Positions 48,850-61,339 of a stretch of DNA of 64,000 bases are shown one piece after another. The notes beneath the pieces are model-generated. The model was given only the letters and a program-made list of their open reading frames with translations, ran no database searches and was not told the origin of the DNA. Location: assembly GCA_017311185.1 (NCBI GenBank), contig JAESUZ010005101.1, forward strand, positions 310,001 to 374,000. The letters run 5' to 3'. Position 1 is the first letter of the stretch; each line of letters opens with the position of its first letter. Source of the stretch: Proteles cristata cristata. Lineage: Eukaryota; Chordata; Mammalia; Carnivora; Hyaenidae. The position numbers and the translations under genes were made by a program.

Positions 48850-48995
48850 ACCACACGTGACAACACTTCCACTGACCCCTGAGGGAACCTCAGGTCATGT
48901 GCCCCAAGGACAAATGGCTAACTAGTGGTGGAGGTGAAATTCGAACCCAGCCATCTCCATCTCTGAAGCTCATGCTCATTCTATCACGCCATCTA
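48850..48995 (-). repeat. MIR SINE fragment
   Basis: Reverse MIR: 'CAGGTCATGTGCCCCAAGG', 'GTGAAATTCGAACCCAGCC', 'CTCATGCTCATTCTATCACG'. Confidence 0.75.
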
Positions 48996-49168
48996 CAAAG
49001 GCCAAAGAAAAGATCTTAAACTGGCAGATGCCAAGCTCTGAGTGGGAACCGATGGAAGGAAAACTTTAAAAAAAAAATCGACATGTGCTTTAAGCACTGG
49101 CAATAAAAATTATGAAAGGACAGATTTCCATGATACAAAGAATCTTGAGAATGTCTGTATCCATTAAA

Positions 49169-49380
49169 TTTTTTTTTTTTATTTCTAGGAGAGAGAGAGA
49201 GAGAGAGAGACAGCGTGAGCAGGGGAGGATCAGAGAGAGGGAGTCACAGACTGAAACAGGCTCCAGGCTCTGAGCTGGCAGTCAGCACACAGCCCGACGT
49301 GGGGCTCGAACCCACGAACCGTGAGATCATGACCTGAGCGAAAGTCGGACGCCTAACCAACTAAGCCACCCAGGCGCCCC
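49169..49380 (-). repeat. Young CanSINE with target-site duplication
   Basis: Reverse copy of the young subtype (AGCGAAAGTCGGACGCCTAA). Flanked by TGTATCCATTA (49156-49166) and TGTGTCCATTA (49381-49391). Confidence 0.97.
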
Positions 49381-49734
49381 TGTGTCCATTATATTCTTGA
49401 CATAATTTAATGAACATCTCTTATCCCCAAGGAGGTATCTTCTTATCCAAAGAATTACTTATAATCCTTACATAAAATGGCCTACGGCTTTCTTCCCAAG
49501 TCCTGAGTGATTTGCAAACGATTATGGCTTTACCTGTGCGTGTGCCTTTAAGATCTGCACATTATTATGGGTTGAAGTCCCAAGCTTACCGAGTGAGAGA
49601 AAGGCCGTGCCAACCAAGAGAAGGAGATGGGGGGTCTACAGGTGGGTCGGCGCTGGATTTTCAGAACCCCGGAAGACTTCTGACATTAAGAATCCTGGGT
49701 ATGCAGCTGTAGAAAGGAAGAGAGTACTGATATC

Positions 49735-50050
49735 TACTACAACGTGTATGCCTCTTGAAAACATATACTAAGCCAAAGAAGCCAGACCCAAAAGAACACA
49801 TACTGCATGATTCCGTTTCTGCGAAATATCCAAAACAGTTAAATCCACAGACACAAAAAGCAGATCAGTTGCCCAGGGCTACATGGAGCAAGTACTAGGG
49901 AAAGGCTGCTTAGTGACAGTAAAACCTTACTTCGGAGCCATGACAATGTTTCAGAATTAGATAGGGGCCGTTGCCTCTGTTTTTCACTTTAAAATGGTGA
50001 ATTTTAGGTCGCATGAATTTCACCTCAATGAAAATAAAAATAAATAAGCA
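49735..50050 (+). repeat. Old L1 3' fragment
   Basis: 'ACTAAGCCAAAGAAGCCAGACCC', 'ATACTGCATGATTCCG', 'AATCCACAGACACAAAAAGCAG', 'GAATTTCACCTCAATGAAAA' are the 3' end of an old L1. Confidence 0.8.
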
Positions 50051-51842
50051 GAGGTCTCTACGCTAAGCAAACTTAGCACAGAGTACACAACCCACTTTTT
50101 TACAATGTAGTATTAAATCATATTCAGGTTTGGATCCGAGGGTACGAGCGCCTGGTCGAGAAATCAGGATTTATTTTATATGATCCTGGACAGGATCTAT
50201 CTAGTATTACTCTTACCTTTTGGACTTTGACCAGGAGAGGATTTAAGAGCTGAAAGTCCTACAGACTCAAAATCACTTTTTGGCTTTTGCTAATAACCTA
50301 AGATACGCTTGCTGTTAAAAAAAAAAAAATAGTTATATCATGCCAGCGTTGATAGTTAAGTAACACCGTGGATAAATACTTTACCTCCCACTCCCCTAAA
50401 ATAAGGTGCCTGCTTGCATTTTTCTATTAAAGAGCCCAATGAGACAATCAACTGAAAGGTGCTCGGTGAACTCAGGAGCACATTTCAAATAGCAGGCATT
50501 ACTACGATGAGGGTGAATACCGATTACCATTCAAAAGCCAGCATACAGTAAAATGCGGCTGCGTTAGTGCGCCTTGGGAAGCAGTAATCACTAACCAATG
50601 AAATTGGTGGTCTATTACTGTATAATCAACAGACAGTAATTACACAGCCAACTGTCAACAGCTGCAGTTTCGATTTGATAATGACCAGATAGGACGCATT
50701 GGAGAATGTGCTTACAGGAGATAAGATTCCCTCCTCCAAGTATACGCGAACGGGGTCACCCCCAGGGAGTCTGGGCTGACTCAGGTTCAGTAAACCTCCT
50801 GAAAAAAAGAATGTCAAGTTCTTGGACTTGTGCCTGGGGTCAGGACAGTCTGTGGAGCACCCGGGGAAAGGAGAGGTGAGGTGAGCCTACTTTAAGCCTG
50901 ACACATTCCTTTAAAATCGGCTTGTACTTCTCTCTTGGGAGGAAGACCTTCCCATCAGGCATGAACCTCCAGCTGTGGAGGTCAAGGACAGGGAGGGGAT
51001 TTGCCACTGCTTTCTTAGGGCAGAATCAGAAAGAAAAACCCTCTTCCTCTGCACTGAGCAAGATGGGTTCTGGACCAGGAACTAGGTTTTCCATTGTAAA
51101 TGAAGGCTGAGCTTTTGTGGCCTTTAAGCAACTGAGAAGTAGTGCCTGAGGCCATGGTCCTGCACCAAGGCCAGGCCAGAGGACAGCTGTGACAAGAGAC
51201 AGCAGGGGCGACAGAAGAGAACAAGCCCAAGACAGAGCTGGGAGTGCGGAGCTCTGGGCCATGCTTGCCACTAACCCCTTCGGTGAAGCTACCCTTAACT
51301 TCTCCTTGGTGTGCTTATCTGTACAATGCGGTGATGGCCCCGCCCCGCTTGCCTCAAACCAAATTCTTCTTGGAAGACTGAGGTGGTGGGGAGGTCACTA
51401 ATGACCAGAAAAGTACACACCAGAAGGTTAGGCCCCTAGCAGCTCTGCCTGAGCTCTGCCTGAGTACCCATGCAACCCAGATCCCAGATGCTCAGACTTA
51501 ACATGAAAGAAGAGATACACGTGGGAAATCATAGCTTGAGCCAAGTTGCCTTTTCTAACTCATGCCTTCATTCATTTATTCAGCAGATGTTTAATGGGCA
51601 CCAATTAGGTACTTTATCATTGAATGCAACAGACACGGACTTCTTCACGGGGCTTAGAATTTGACGGGAAAGTCTGGAGAATTTTTATTTGGAGAAACTA
51701 TCATCTGTAATACGGGCTGTGAAGAAAATGAAGACCACAAGATGTAGTGGCAGATAATTAAAGGGTGATCTATTTAGGTGGTGGGGGGCAGGGATAAGGA
51801 AGTCTTTTCTGGGGCAGCAACATTTAAGATTCCTGAAGGCTC
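50051..51842. other. Unique sequence, no gene seen
   Basis: SINE-free 1.8 kb. 51270-51360 may be a sense MIR trace. Short ORFs on both strands (50922-51401), no domain. Tandem GAGCTCTGCCT/GAGCTCTGCCT-like duplication near 51440-51465. Confidence 0.45.
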
Positions 51843-52043
51843 GGGGCACCTGGGTGGCTCAGTCGGTTAAGTGTCTGATTCTTGATTTCAGCTCAGGTCA
51901 TGATCTCACCATCGTGAGATGGAGCCCTGTGTGGGGCTCTGCACTTACAGCGTGGAGCCTGCTTGGGATTCTCTCTCTCCCTCTCCCCTGCTTGGGCTCT
52001 CTCTCTCTCTCAAAATAAACAAACTTGAAAAAAAAAAAAAAAA
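51843..52043 (+). repeat. CanSINE, 'TCTTGATTT' head subtype
   Basis: GGGGCACCTGGGTGGCTCAG head with GATTCTTGATTTCAGC; short middle (GGAGCCTGCTTGGGATTCTC), A17 tail. Confidence 0.95.
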
Positions 52044-53317
52044 CCCTGAAAGCAAAGAAGGAGCAGGGAACTGGCAGCGAGCTTCCAGCAGGGAGAACCA
52101 GCCTGAGCACAGGCTCTCGAGCAGGAGGGTCAGGGGAGGAAGAGGCTACAGCAAAGTGACCAGGAGACCTGCAGGCCTCTTCTATGCTGTGTATCTTGTG
52201 AGCCTCCACGAGTGACACACACGATGAACACTGCCTCCCAAACCCATATCCCAGGACACTAACAGGGACCTGTCTACTGAGCCACCAGGAGAGACTAGAC
52301 ACCCCATTCCAAGGGGAAGCACCAGGCCTGGATGCAATTCTTCAGCGAACACGGCCCCACACCAAGTGCGCTGATCGTGAACTCACCCAGCTTGAGGGTG
52401 CAAACATGTCAGGCTGCTGGCGGCTAAAAGCAGGGACTGGCTGAACCAAGTCATCTGCAGTCCTGGAAGAAAGGCCGAGGAAGAGCTGGCTTTCCCACTC
52501 CAGCCCAGCGAAGGACTTCAGTGGGACTGGCTGGAGAACGCGAGACTCCCACAATACGGGAGACACCACGACCTTGCTGGTGACTTCGGCCTGAGAAATC
52601 GAAAGCTGGAGACGGGCTGGCTGGCTGATGATGGGCAAGCCCGATGACACAACACCTACGCTGGCAATAGCGTGCAATCCCCAAGTCTGTGGGGACCAAG
52701 AATGTCTATCTGCCATGGCCCAGGTATGGATCATGCCAAGAGCATAAGCATGGGCTCTATCAGGCTCTGCCCAACAACAGCCAACTGGACAACAATGGAA
52801 CCCAACAGATAGGAAAACAAGTGGACCCAAGAGCCTTCTGGAGACTGAGAAAGGAGGAGCAATGAGACTACAGAGTGTCCAGCAGCCAAACCAAGGTGAC
52901 TGGAGGGAGGAGGTCCCCAGAGACAGGATGACAGGATATCTCTGAAGAACCCACCAAAGGCCCCCCTAAAAGCAAGACCCAATTATAAAAACGCACCACA
53001 CAACAACTCTCTTGTGATACTGCCTGCCAGTACAAACTCTCCTAGGCCCCATCCAGTCCATCCCACCCCCTCCCTACCCAGAAGCTACTGAGTAAGCAAG
53101 AGAGACAGTGTGCAACCACAGGCCCTTCTCCCCACAAGAGGCCAGAGCTGGAGGAGGTATAAACGTGAATGAAGTTGGGAGCTTTGACTGTTACATAATA
53201 TAGATATTTTATGTATCTGGCAAATGAAAACGGGACTCTGCATAATATAAGAGGTATCAGTACAGTCATGTGCTATGTTTTCATCAGAACCCAGGGAAAA
53301 TGCTTTCTACTGAAAAA
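52044..53317. other. Unique GC-richer sequence with long open frames, no gene recognised
   Basis: No nameable repeat. The minus strand is open over 52342-52830, but the first ATG is only at 52734 (about 130 codons), and the product has no recognisable domain. A second open frame, 52731-52982, lacks a leading ATG. Confidence 0.4.
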
Positions 53318-53560
53318 GTTTTTGAAATTTGTTTATTTTGAGGGTGGGGTGGGGAGGGAGACAGCAGAGAGAGAGAGACAGGGAGGGAGGGAGGGAGAGG
53401 GAGGGGAGGGGGGAGAGAGAGAGAGAGAGAGAGAGAGAGATTCCAGGCAGGCTCTGCACTCTCAGAGCAGAGCCCTTTGTGGGGCTTGAACTCATGAACC
53501 ATGAGATCATGACCTAAACCAAAGTCAGATGCTTAACCAACAGAGCCACCCAGGTGCCCC
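53318..53560 (-). repeat. CanSINE with expanded GGGA/GA tract
   Basis: Reverse copy with purine expansion at 53345-53441 and the CAGAGCCACCCAGGTGCCCC end. Confidence 0.95.
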
Positions 53561-54930
53561 TCCGCTAATGGGAGACTGGGTGGCAACATAAAGTTGTTTT
53601 CTGACAGCATCTCATGACATCTATTTGTTCGAAAAAGATTACACATAGACCCTCCTCATGGCAGCACATTTCATGGAAAACAAACTTGGTAAAAACAAGG
53701 TCCATCATGCTCCAGCTTCAACACTGGGGCCACTGCAGTTCCTGGGCTCACCTGGGGACATCTGCATCCTTCGTGGAGCCATACAGAGCTTTTGGAAGCT
53801 GTAGACACCAAGGCTACTGACTTCCGGCCCACAGCAGAGATTCCCATCCCCTCCACCCTCCTCCTCTTCCAGAAACACAAACGTGGTTCAGGAAAGGATC
53901 CTGGCCACCAGGATCCACCATCTCACTCAGCTCTGATCCTCATGAAACAGGCTCCAAAGGAGTTCCCAATTTCAAGCCTCCTGAGTACTGTCCTCAGACA
54001 TCACCCTAACAGGATTCCTTCCACGGGGATCCAGCTGCGAAGCCCAGAGCCTCATAGCCAGTAGTGAACGCAAGGAAATCCAGCACAGGATGGGCACCTT
54101 GCTTCCTGCATTCATTCTCCCCTTGCTTGTCCCCTTGCTTATATGTCATGAAAGGCACCTCTTAAGAGAGCAGATCACTCAAACAAGAGCCAGAACTCAT
54201 CTTCAGTAACCTGGCACCGTGGGCAAGCGAATGTGCGGAAGTCAACAATTCCAGCATTAGTGGATTTCAGTGGGTTTTCGTCAGTCAACACACACGGACT
54301 CACTCCTCGTGTTCTTGCAAATATTCACCAAATGTCTACCAGGTAAAGTAGATCCTTGCTCAAAAGCCCTATCCTCACAAGAGCGTATTTAAATCCGAGA
54401 TACTTTTAAAAAATGTTCCTGGGCCTGCTGTCCACTAGGTTTTCAGTTCCTTGAAGTCAGGGACTGTGTCTCATCTGCTTTTGCGTCCCCTGGGGCCGGG
54501 CATGGAATCTGGTACATACACGGGTTCAAAAATCCCAGGGCTATGTAAGCAAATAGAGAACCAAGTGAATATCCTGGCTCATGTTTCAAGCTAGATTCAT
54601 GTGAATAGTGTACATATATTTTCAAAGAGAGAGAGAGAGAGAGGCCTGCAATTCATCATTGTTGATGGCCCCATTCTATTCCCTACAGATAACTTTTAGC
54701 ATGTTTATCTGAATCTTATAATTGGATACTTCAGTGTTAGGTTATATAAAAGGTTTCCCTCAGGCTACTTCTTCTACAGATTCTGAGACCGTGTAAGCAC
54801 CCATTCACTTCCTACTCAGAAAGAGTGAGAAAGCTCCATTGTGGTCCATGAGCCCATCTATGAGAATCAACGATTCAGGTCTCTGAAAGTGAGTAGCACT
54901 CCTTTAACATACATACATTTAAAATAATTT
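53561..54930. other. Unique sequence with L2 trace
   Basis: 54430-54560 resembles the L2 3' end ('TCCTTGAAGTCAGGGACTGTGTCTC'). A short (GA)n lies at 54627-54642. No gene recognised. Confidence 0.5.
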
Positions 54931-55146
54931 GGGGCACCTGGGTGGCTCAGTTGGATAAGCTTCCGACTTCAGCTCAGGCCACAATCTCACGGTTCTTGAG
55001 TTCGAACCCCGTGTCGGGCTCTGTGCTGACATCTCAGAGCCCGGAGCCTGTTTCAGATTCTGTGTCTCCATCTCTCTCTCTGCCCCTCCCTCATTTGCAC
55101 TCTGTCTCTTTCTCTACATCTCAAAATAAAAAATAAACATTAAAAA
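54931..55146 (+). repeat. CanSINE
   Basis: GGGGCACCTGGGTGGCTCAG head; tail AAAATAAAAAATAAACATT. Confidence 0.95.
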
Positions 55147-55264
55147 AATTATTTTTAAAGACTTTTCACCTCTCTTACGGAGGGACCTCTGGGGGCGAAG
55201 TAGAGAGAAGAAAGGCAGGCTAGCACAGGGTTGAGAGGCATCAGGCACCAAAGAAGAAAGGTCA

Positions 55265-55435
55265 TAGGATCTGGAGCTGGACAGACCTGGTCACATCTTG
55301 GCTCCCCTGGGCCTCAGTTGCCTCATCTGTAAAATGGAGGGAGCAATGCCCACCTCAATCACTGTGAGGAGAACCAGGGGACGTCTGGAGGCTCTGCAGA
55401 CAGTACCTGCCACATAAGGGTGGCAGTTTCAGTCA
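55265..55435 (+). repeat. MIR SINE
   Basis: Sense MIR: 'ATCTGGAGCTGGACAGACC', 'GGGCCTCAGTTGCCTCATCTGTAAAATGG', 'CAGTACCTGCCACATAAGG' (parts). Confidence 0.85.
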
Positions 55436-56359
55436 TCAGTAGTTTCATTACTGTTACGTACACATACAAGGAATTACATACACCCACCTGCATATTCATG
55501 GATACTTTTACACAGCGGGGTGTTCCCAACTCAAGGGAACCGAGATCCATAACTTGGCTGCCTGGAACTTGGAATCCCTCTTCCCATAGAAACAATGCTA
55601 TAAATCACAGAATTTTAGAACCGGAAGGGGCCTCTACGAGCGTCTGTAAAACTCCCACTAAATGGAGTAAGTCCCGGTGTGCGCAAGCCCGCCGAAACCC
55701 ACGTCACCCGTGATGGAGCTGAAATGCTACATGCAAGCAAACAAGAAACAGAAAATGATTTTAAAATATTCACTAACTGCTCCTCTTCACAGGCTCTGCT
55801 AACCTCAACTAGACTATCTTCCTACTCCCAAGTTCAGTGATGTAAGAAGGGGAGACCTACATTTCTCACTCCTTGGTACCCTGCCCTGCCCGCTCCCCGC
55901 ACCCAGCTACGGCCACAGAAGACTCCCAGTCACTATACGCTAAGAACTCTATCTGCAGCCTGAACAGAATGCAACAGGCCCGTGGAGGAGGAGGAGATAA
56001 CGTGGGGGAGGGCAGGAGGGGTATCCAAGCAAGTCAGCGAGGAGTGGGGTGGAGCCGGGCACAGGCAGGAAGCCTTGGTTACCAAGCTCCCCTCCGAGAT
56101 CCTTTGGGCCGGCATCAGCCCAGTTTCACCTAGTTGTGCATAAACAAAACTCTATGCGCAATTCACAGCTGGGGCATATGCCTATGTCATTATTTAGGAG
56201 TCCTCTGTCACCCTCACTCTGGCCCCTGGTGGTGCCCACCAGACCCCTTGCCATGGGCGCAAAGCACTCTGGGGTCTTCCTATTACTAATTCTTTGGGAT
56301 GATGGCAAAGGCTGGCTGGTTGGGCTCACAGGATGTTTGCAAGACAAGTGTGTTCAGCT
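55436..56359. other. Unique sequence, nothing recognised
   Basis: No recognisable gene; overlapping ORFs on both strands (55873-56423) lack domains. Confidence 0.45.
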
Positions 56360-56372
56360 TGGAGAGTGCCTA

Positions 56373-56588
56373 GAATTTTTTTGGATGATGTTTGTCAAAG
56401 AGAGAGAGCACGCACGAGCATGAACAGGAGTGGGGGCAGAGAGAGAGAGGGAGACACAGAATTCCAAGCAGGATCCAGGCTCTGAGCTGTCAGCACAGAA
56501 CCCGATGTGGGGCTCTAACTCATAAACCTCAAGATCATGACCTGAGCTGAAGTCGGATGCTCAGCTGACTGAGCCACCCAGGTGCCCC
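56373..56588 (-). repeat. CanSINE with perfect target-site duplication
   Basis: Reverse copy flanked by perfect 13-bp TGGAGAGTGCCTA (56360-56372 and 56589-56601). Confidence 0.97.
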
Positions 56589-56657
56589 TGGAGAGTGCCT
56601 ATGATGGGATCTTCAATAGGGAACATCTGAGAGAGACTGCAGAAATGAGCAAGCTTT

Positions 56658-56864
56658 GGGGTGCCTGGGTGGCTCAATCCGATAAGTGTCCGACTTCGGC
56701 TCAGGTCGTGATCTCACAGTCCGTGGGTTCAAGCCACGGCTCTGGGCTGACAGCTAGCTCAGAGTCTGGAGCCTGTTTCAGGTTCTGTATCTCCCTCTCT
56801 CTCTGACTCTGCCCTGCTCACGTTGTCTCTCTCTTTCTCAGAAATAAATAAAAAGTTAAAAAAA
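56658..56864 (+). repeat. CanSINE with perfect target-site duplication
   Basis: Forward copy flanked by perfect 15-bp AAATGAGCAAGCTTT (56643-56657 and 56865-56879). Lies 70 bp from the opposite-strand SINE at 56373-56588. Confidence 0.97.
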
Positions 56865-56884
56865 AAATGAGCAAGCTTTTATGT

Positions 56885-57200
56885 AGTTTTACATAGAAGC
56901 TCACAGTACTACTCAGACCACATGAGATAATACTCAGGGTATGATGTTAAATAAAACAAAAATCACTTTACGAAAATGTGCACACAGTATGATCCCACTT
57001 GTGATGCATAAATACACGCTATGGTTTCCCCATTCTTATGTTTATCTGTTTAGAAAAAAAACTGGAAGAAATAATTTAAAATATAAATGATTACTTTGTC
57101 TATGTGATGGAAATACGGGTTACATACATTCTTTTCTTTGTAGTTTTCTATATTTCCAAATCCGGGGAAATGGGCAAGTAACTGCATGATGAGAGATGCA
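56885..57200 (+). repeat. Old LINE (L1/HAL1-like) 3' end
   Basis: 'CACACAGTATGATCCCACTTG', 'ACTGGAAGAAATAATTTAAAAT' and 'TTTTCTATATTTCC' follow the 3' end of an old LINE. Confidence 0.5.
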
Positions 57201-60200
57201 ATGATCTTTAGATACACTGATTAGATACAGAAAAGCAAAAAAGTCTTTAGAAATGACCTAATCTGGTATTTCTCCCAATCTCTCCCAATTATGTACATAA
57301 AACACCTCGGGACCCTCAGGTGACTTACGAACCTCGAGCCTTACAACCGGCAGACAACTTAGCCAAGCCATGGCTTGAACTCAGATCTTGTGACATTTAT
57401 GGCCTGTGCCACTCCCATGATATCACGGTGTCCTAGAGTCAGGGACGAACGGACTTCATAAGGAAATACTCCAGAAGGAAAGAGCAAAACTTATGGCGCA
57501 CACCTATGCTTCTCGCTAAATAAATATTTGCCTAGCATTATGTCATAGTTTTATGACATGCAAACAGGTCGGTTGCTACAGGAGCCCCGGTGACTTTGTC
57601 AGAGCTGGTAAACCTGAGTCCTGGTTACAAAGGTCTTACGCCTGCATTGCACAGAAGCCCACCTCCAGAGACTTTCAAGGTCAAATTGTATCAGAAGGCA
57701 CCTCTACCCTTTTAAGCTAGGCATCTCTGGAATGACCGAGAAGCAACGGGCTATTCTGTCTCAAATGCAGCAAACTACACACATAACAGCCACTTCACTT
57801 CCACTCCATGGCGTCATGCTGTATTATAACAACTTAACATTCACCCAGCCACAATAAGGTATAGAGAGTCGACAGACTGAAAACCTTTAGAAGCACCCAC
57901 CCTTAAAGGCTTTAAGCACTTCGTATTTGTAAATATGAAGCTTTTTAGGAACAAAGTACCATCTCCATCTGACAAAAGGGATCAGTTTGAAAATATTTCA
58001 CGTAAGGAAGAAAATTCAGACACTTGATGCAAGCACGCGTACAGAGCTGCCTTGGGCCACCACATGGGAGTGGCTTCCTATTTCACTCTGCTTATCTCGA
58101 GCTGGCTGGGCTGGGGCAGCTTTCTAGGCAAAGGGGGTGGGGACATGGCCTCCAAGGACACAGGAGCGGAGAAGGACCAGTCACAGGTAGCAAGTTAAAG
58201 AATCATTTTCCGGGCAAGCATACAGACACCTGCCCCCAAACCCCCCCCTCCCCCCCCTGCCGATCACAGCCACAGCAGGTAGCTCATTTCCCACCTACGG
58301 GCTAACCAGGAACATAACACATGAACCCAAGATCTACTTACGGCAGGCAGAGAGCGTGCAGTAGCCTGGACAATATGCCAGGCGCCTTGCAGCCCAGGCT
58401 AAGCAGTAATTAACTGAGATTTAGAACCTGAAGTTATCTGCCAAGCCTGGAGCATGCATAGACAGGGCAGAGCTAGGAGAGTCCGAATCGAGCTGCGAAA
58501 ATGCGAAAATGCTGACCCTCAGAAAAATTCAAGGTAGATGAAGTCCCAAAAGAATCTAGGTAAGAGCAGCCTGAAAAGTTCAGTTGTGCAGTATTCCTGC
58601 CAGCAAAACGATTTCAGTATTGAGGGAACCCCCGCGAGGAGATGGACATGTCCATGTTTCAGTGGGAGTGTGGAATTCTGAAATACCTTCAAGTTTTCAG
58701 GGAAGAACATAGTGCCCAAGTGGCCTCTCTGCTTGGCAGTCAGTCAAAACAAAGGCAACCAAAATGAAACAAAACCAAATGGCTGTAGCCCTCAGTCACA
58801 GACCTCAACTGTGAGAATTTAAGTAAATAAGACAAAAGAAGCAAGAGGCTAGAGTGTATGAAGGTGTCTAATGTATCATGTTCCACAAAAGCAGAAACAC
58901 AAATGCTGGGTTGTATCTGACAACTAATGATAGGGAAGACTTTGATTAGACACACATGGAAATCACTCAAACCCTTTAGGACTGATAACATGCAGATATA
59001 CACTGGGAAAATAAAAGATGAAGCTTAAAAATTCAAAATTAAATGTTCACTATGGATATGACTAAACCAAAACCGTGGTAGTGACAAAGGAAGCTGGAGG
59101 AGGAGTCAGTGATCGAGAGGAGGTGTTGACCAGGATGATCTAAGTTGGCCTGATGATGGATGCAGATGCTGAGAGCAAGTCCCCCTTGGGCAAAGGGTAA
59201 AGCCATGCAGAACCGTTTGGATTGGTCAAAGAGGCTCCACCTCATTCTAAAATCCCAAGGGGTGGGTCTGAGCCCTAAACAAGAACAGATGTTGGTCTTG
59301 GCTGGTTGATCAAAAGGGGTTCAAGTGTAGTGCTTAATTAACTTTGGATTAAAGGGTTGAAAAGAAGGGGTCTCATAGGACCTGAAGGAGGGAGATCTGA
59401 AAGAACTCACAGACTGAAAGAAAAAGGAGCCCTTTTCACAGCAGGCCTGTAAGAGTCTGTTTAATCCAGAAAAATCTGGAAGGTTCCATTTAGTCTAGAA
59501 ATTTGGCCAATTCACTGAGTAGCAGGGGGACCAACTTATAAGTGCCTGATGACCACAGGAGAGGAGAATGGGACAGAGTGATTAAGGTCACCCCACCCCA
59601 CTTCCGTCCCCACCTTTCAGATAAGAACACTCATGCCCAGAAAGGCGAGGTCAGCTGTTTCTCGGGATGACAACTAACTCTCGCATGGCAGTGCCAGGGT
59701 CAGTGCCTGGATCTTTTCCTATCATTCCAGCAGTTTTTACGTTATTCCTTGCTCTCATATTAACCATAGGTAGCACCCAGCATTCTCCTATCCAACAGGA
59801 ATTAAACTTGTTTTCACTACAAGAGTATTACTGCTTTTATTCTTAATTGGGGGAAATTCAGGAAAGCCGTAAAAGGCAGAAAATCAACTACAGCTTCATT
59901 TCTCAAAGCAATGCCCGTGTTTAAGAAATTCTCATGATTTCTGTTAAACGTGTGGTTTGGACCCATTTTCATAGTTGGAGAATATATACTTCATAGCGTG
60001 AATATTTATTCTACAGGTTTAGCTGGCCCACTGAACTTCGTGTCATTAGACACACAAAACACAGGGTTTTTAAAGATTTCTATCCCAGTCCTGAAGACCT
60101 TTCTGGCATGGGGACCAACGAAAAAATCTGAAGGCCTGCCTCTGGGACTTCTTTCCAAGCTGTCACTCCATCATTAACTGAGCTACGCAGATGGACAGAC

Positions 60201-60353
60201 TCAGCTGTGAATTGACTGGATGGGTCTGCCATCCTCCAACGGCTCTCTGTTACGTGCATAAGGAAATGTGTAAAAGATTTTTGTCGAATGTTTTCACTTC
60301 TATGGCTCCTCTTCCTCTGCCGATCTAGAGCCCTTCTCTAAAAAGGCAACGTG
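57201..60353. other. Longest SINE-free unique stretch, no gene seen
   Basis: About 3.1 kb without a CanSINE. Possible MIR traces at 57320-57420 and 59580-59715. A C-rich run (58230-58261) with blocks of 8 C. ORFs are short and domain-free. Confidence 0.45.
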
Positions 60354-60571
60354 GGGGCACCTGGGTGGCTCAGTCGGTTGAGTGTCCAACTTCAACTCAG
60401 GTCATGATCTCACGGTTTGTGAGTTCGAGCCCCGTGTCGGGCTCTGTGCTGACAGCTCGGAGCCTGGAGCCTGCTTCAGATTCTGTGTCTCCCTCTCTCT
60501 CTGCCCCTCCCCTGCTCACACTCTGTCTCTTTCTCTCCAAGATAAACAAACACGAAAAACATTTTTTTTTT
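60354..60571 (+). repeat. CanSINE
   Basis: GGGGGCACCTGGGTGGCTCA head; flanked by TAAAAGGCAACGTG / TTAAAGGCAAGGTG. Confidence 0.95.
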
Positions 60572-61339
60572 AAAGGCAAGGTGATGAATTTGGTGACTAC
60601 ACGTTGGTGACTACACGTTAGTAAATTTATGCTGGTTTGTAGGGATCAATGCAAGCTCTTCTATGGGTCTATAAATCATGTATACATGTGTGGTAATCCA
60701 GAAATTTTGCAAGGGAACGTTTCCTACATTGACGTGTCAGGAATTCAACTCTTTCAAAAACTGCACAGAAGAATATTTGCATGGTCCTGATCTTCTGGAA
60801 TCTCTCCCTGCTCCAAGTTTTATTCCAGGATCACTGACAGTAGCTCAAGGATGGTAACTACTAACTCCTTCAATAGCCTCGGATGTGATCTAGTAGGTCC
60901 TAGGGATCTCAACTCCTTCAGATTACCTAGATGTTCTTTCATTGTCTTCTACATCCCTCTTAATTCTTCCCTTTTCATTGTGAAGATCATATTTCTCTTT
61001 GCTGGAGAACTGAAAGCAAAATAGGTCTGTATATGTCATGTATTAACATCAGCCTTAGCCTCTCATTTATGGAATGGTCTATCTCCGTCTCCATTCTTCC
61101 AGCTCCAGATACAACGAAAAAGCAGAACAACTACAACGCTATTTTCAAACTACGAAGGACACTCTTCAAATACACACCTGCACACATGCCAAAAAGGTTT
61201 GACCTGGCCAGTAACAAAATGAACACAACAATGAAATGTCACCTTTGTAGCAAGCCATGGAAACCCACCTTTCAAAGGTGTGCTGGTGAGTTTGTAGGGA
61301 AATGGACATACCTACTGGACTTATGATAATGTAACTGTG
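60572..61339. other. Unique sequence, nothing recognised
   Basis: Contains a perfect 14-bp tandem duplication TGGTGACTACACGT (60591-60604, 60605-60618). A 97-codon plus-strand ORF (61033-61326) has no domain. Confidence 0.45.
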
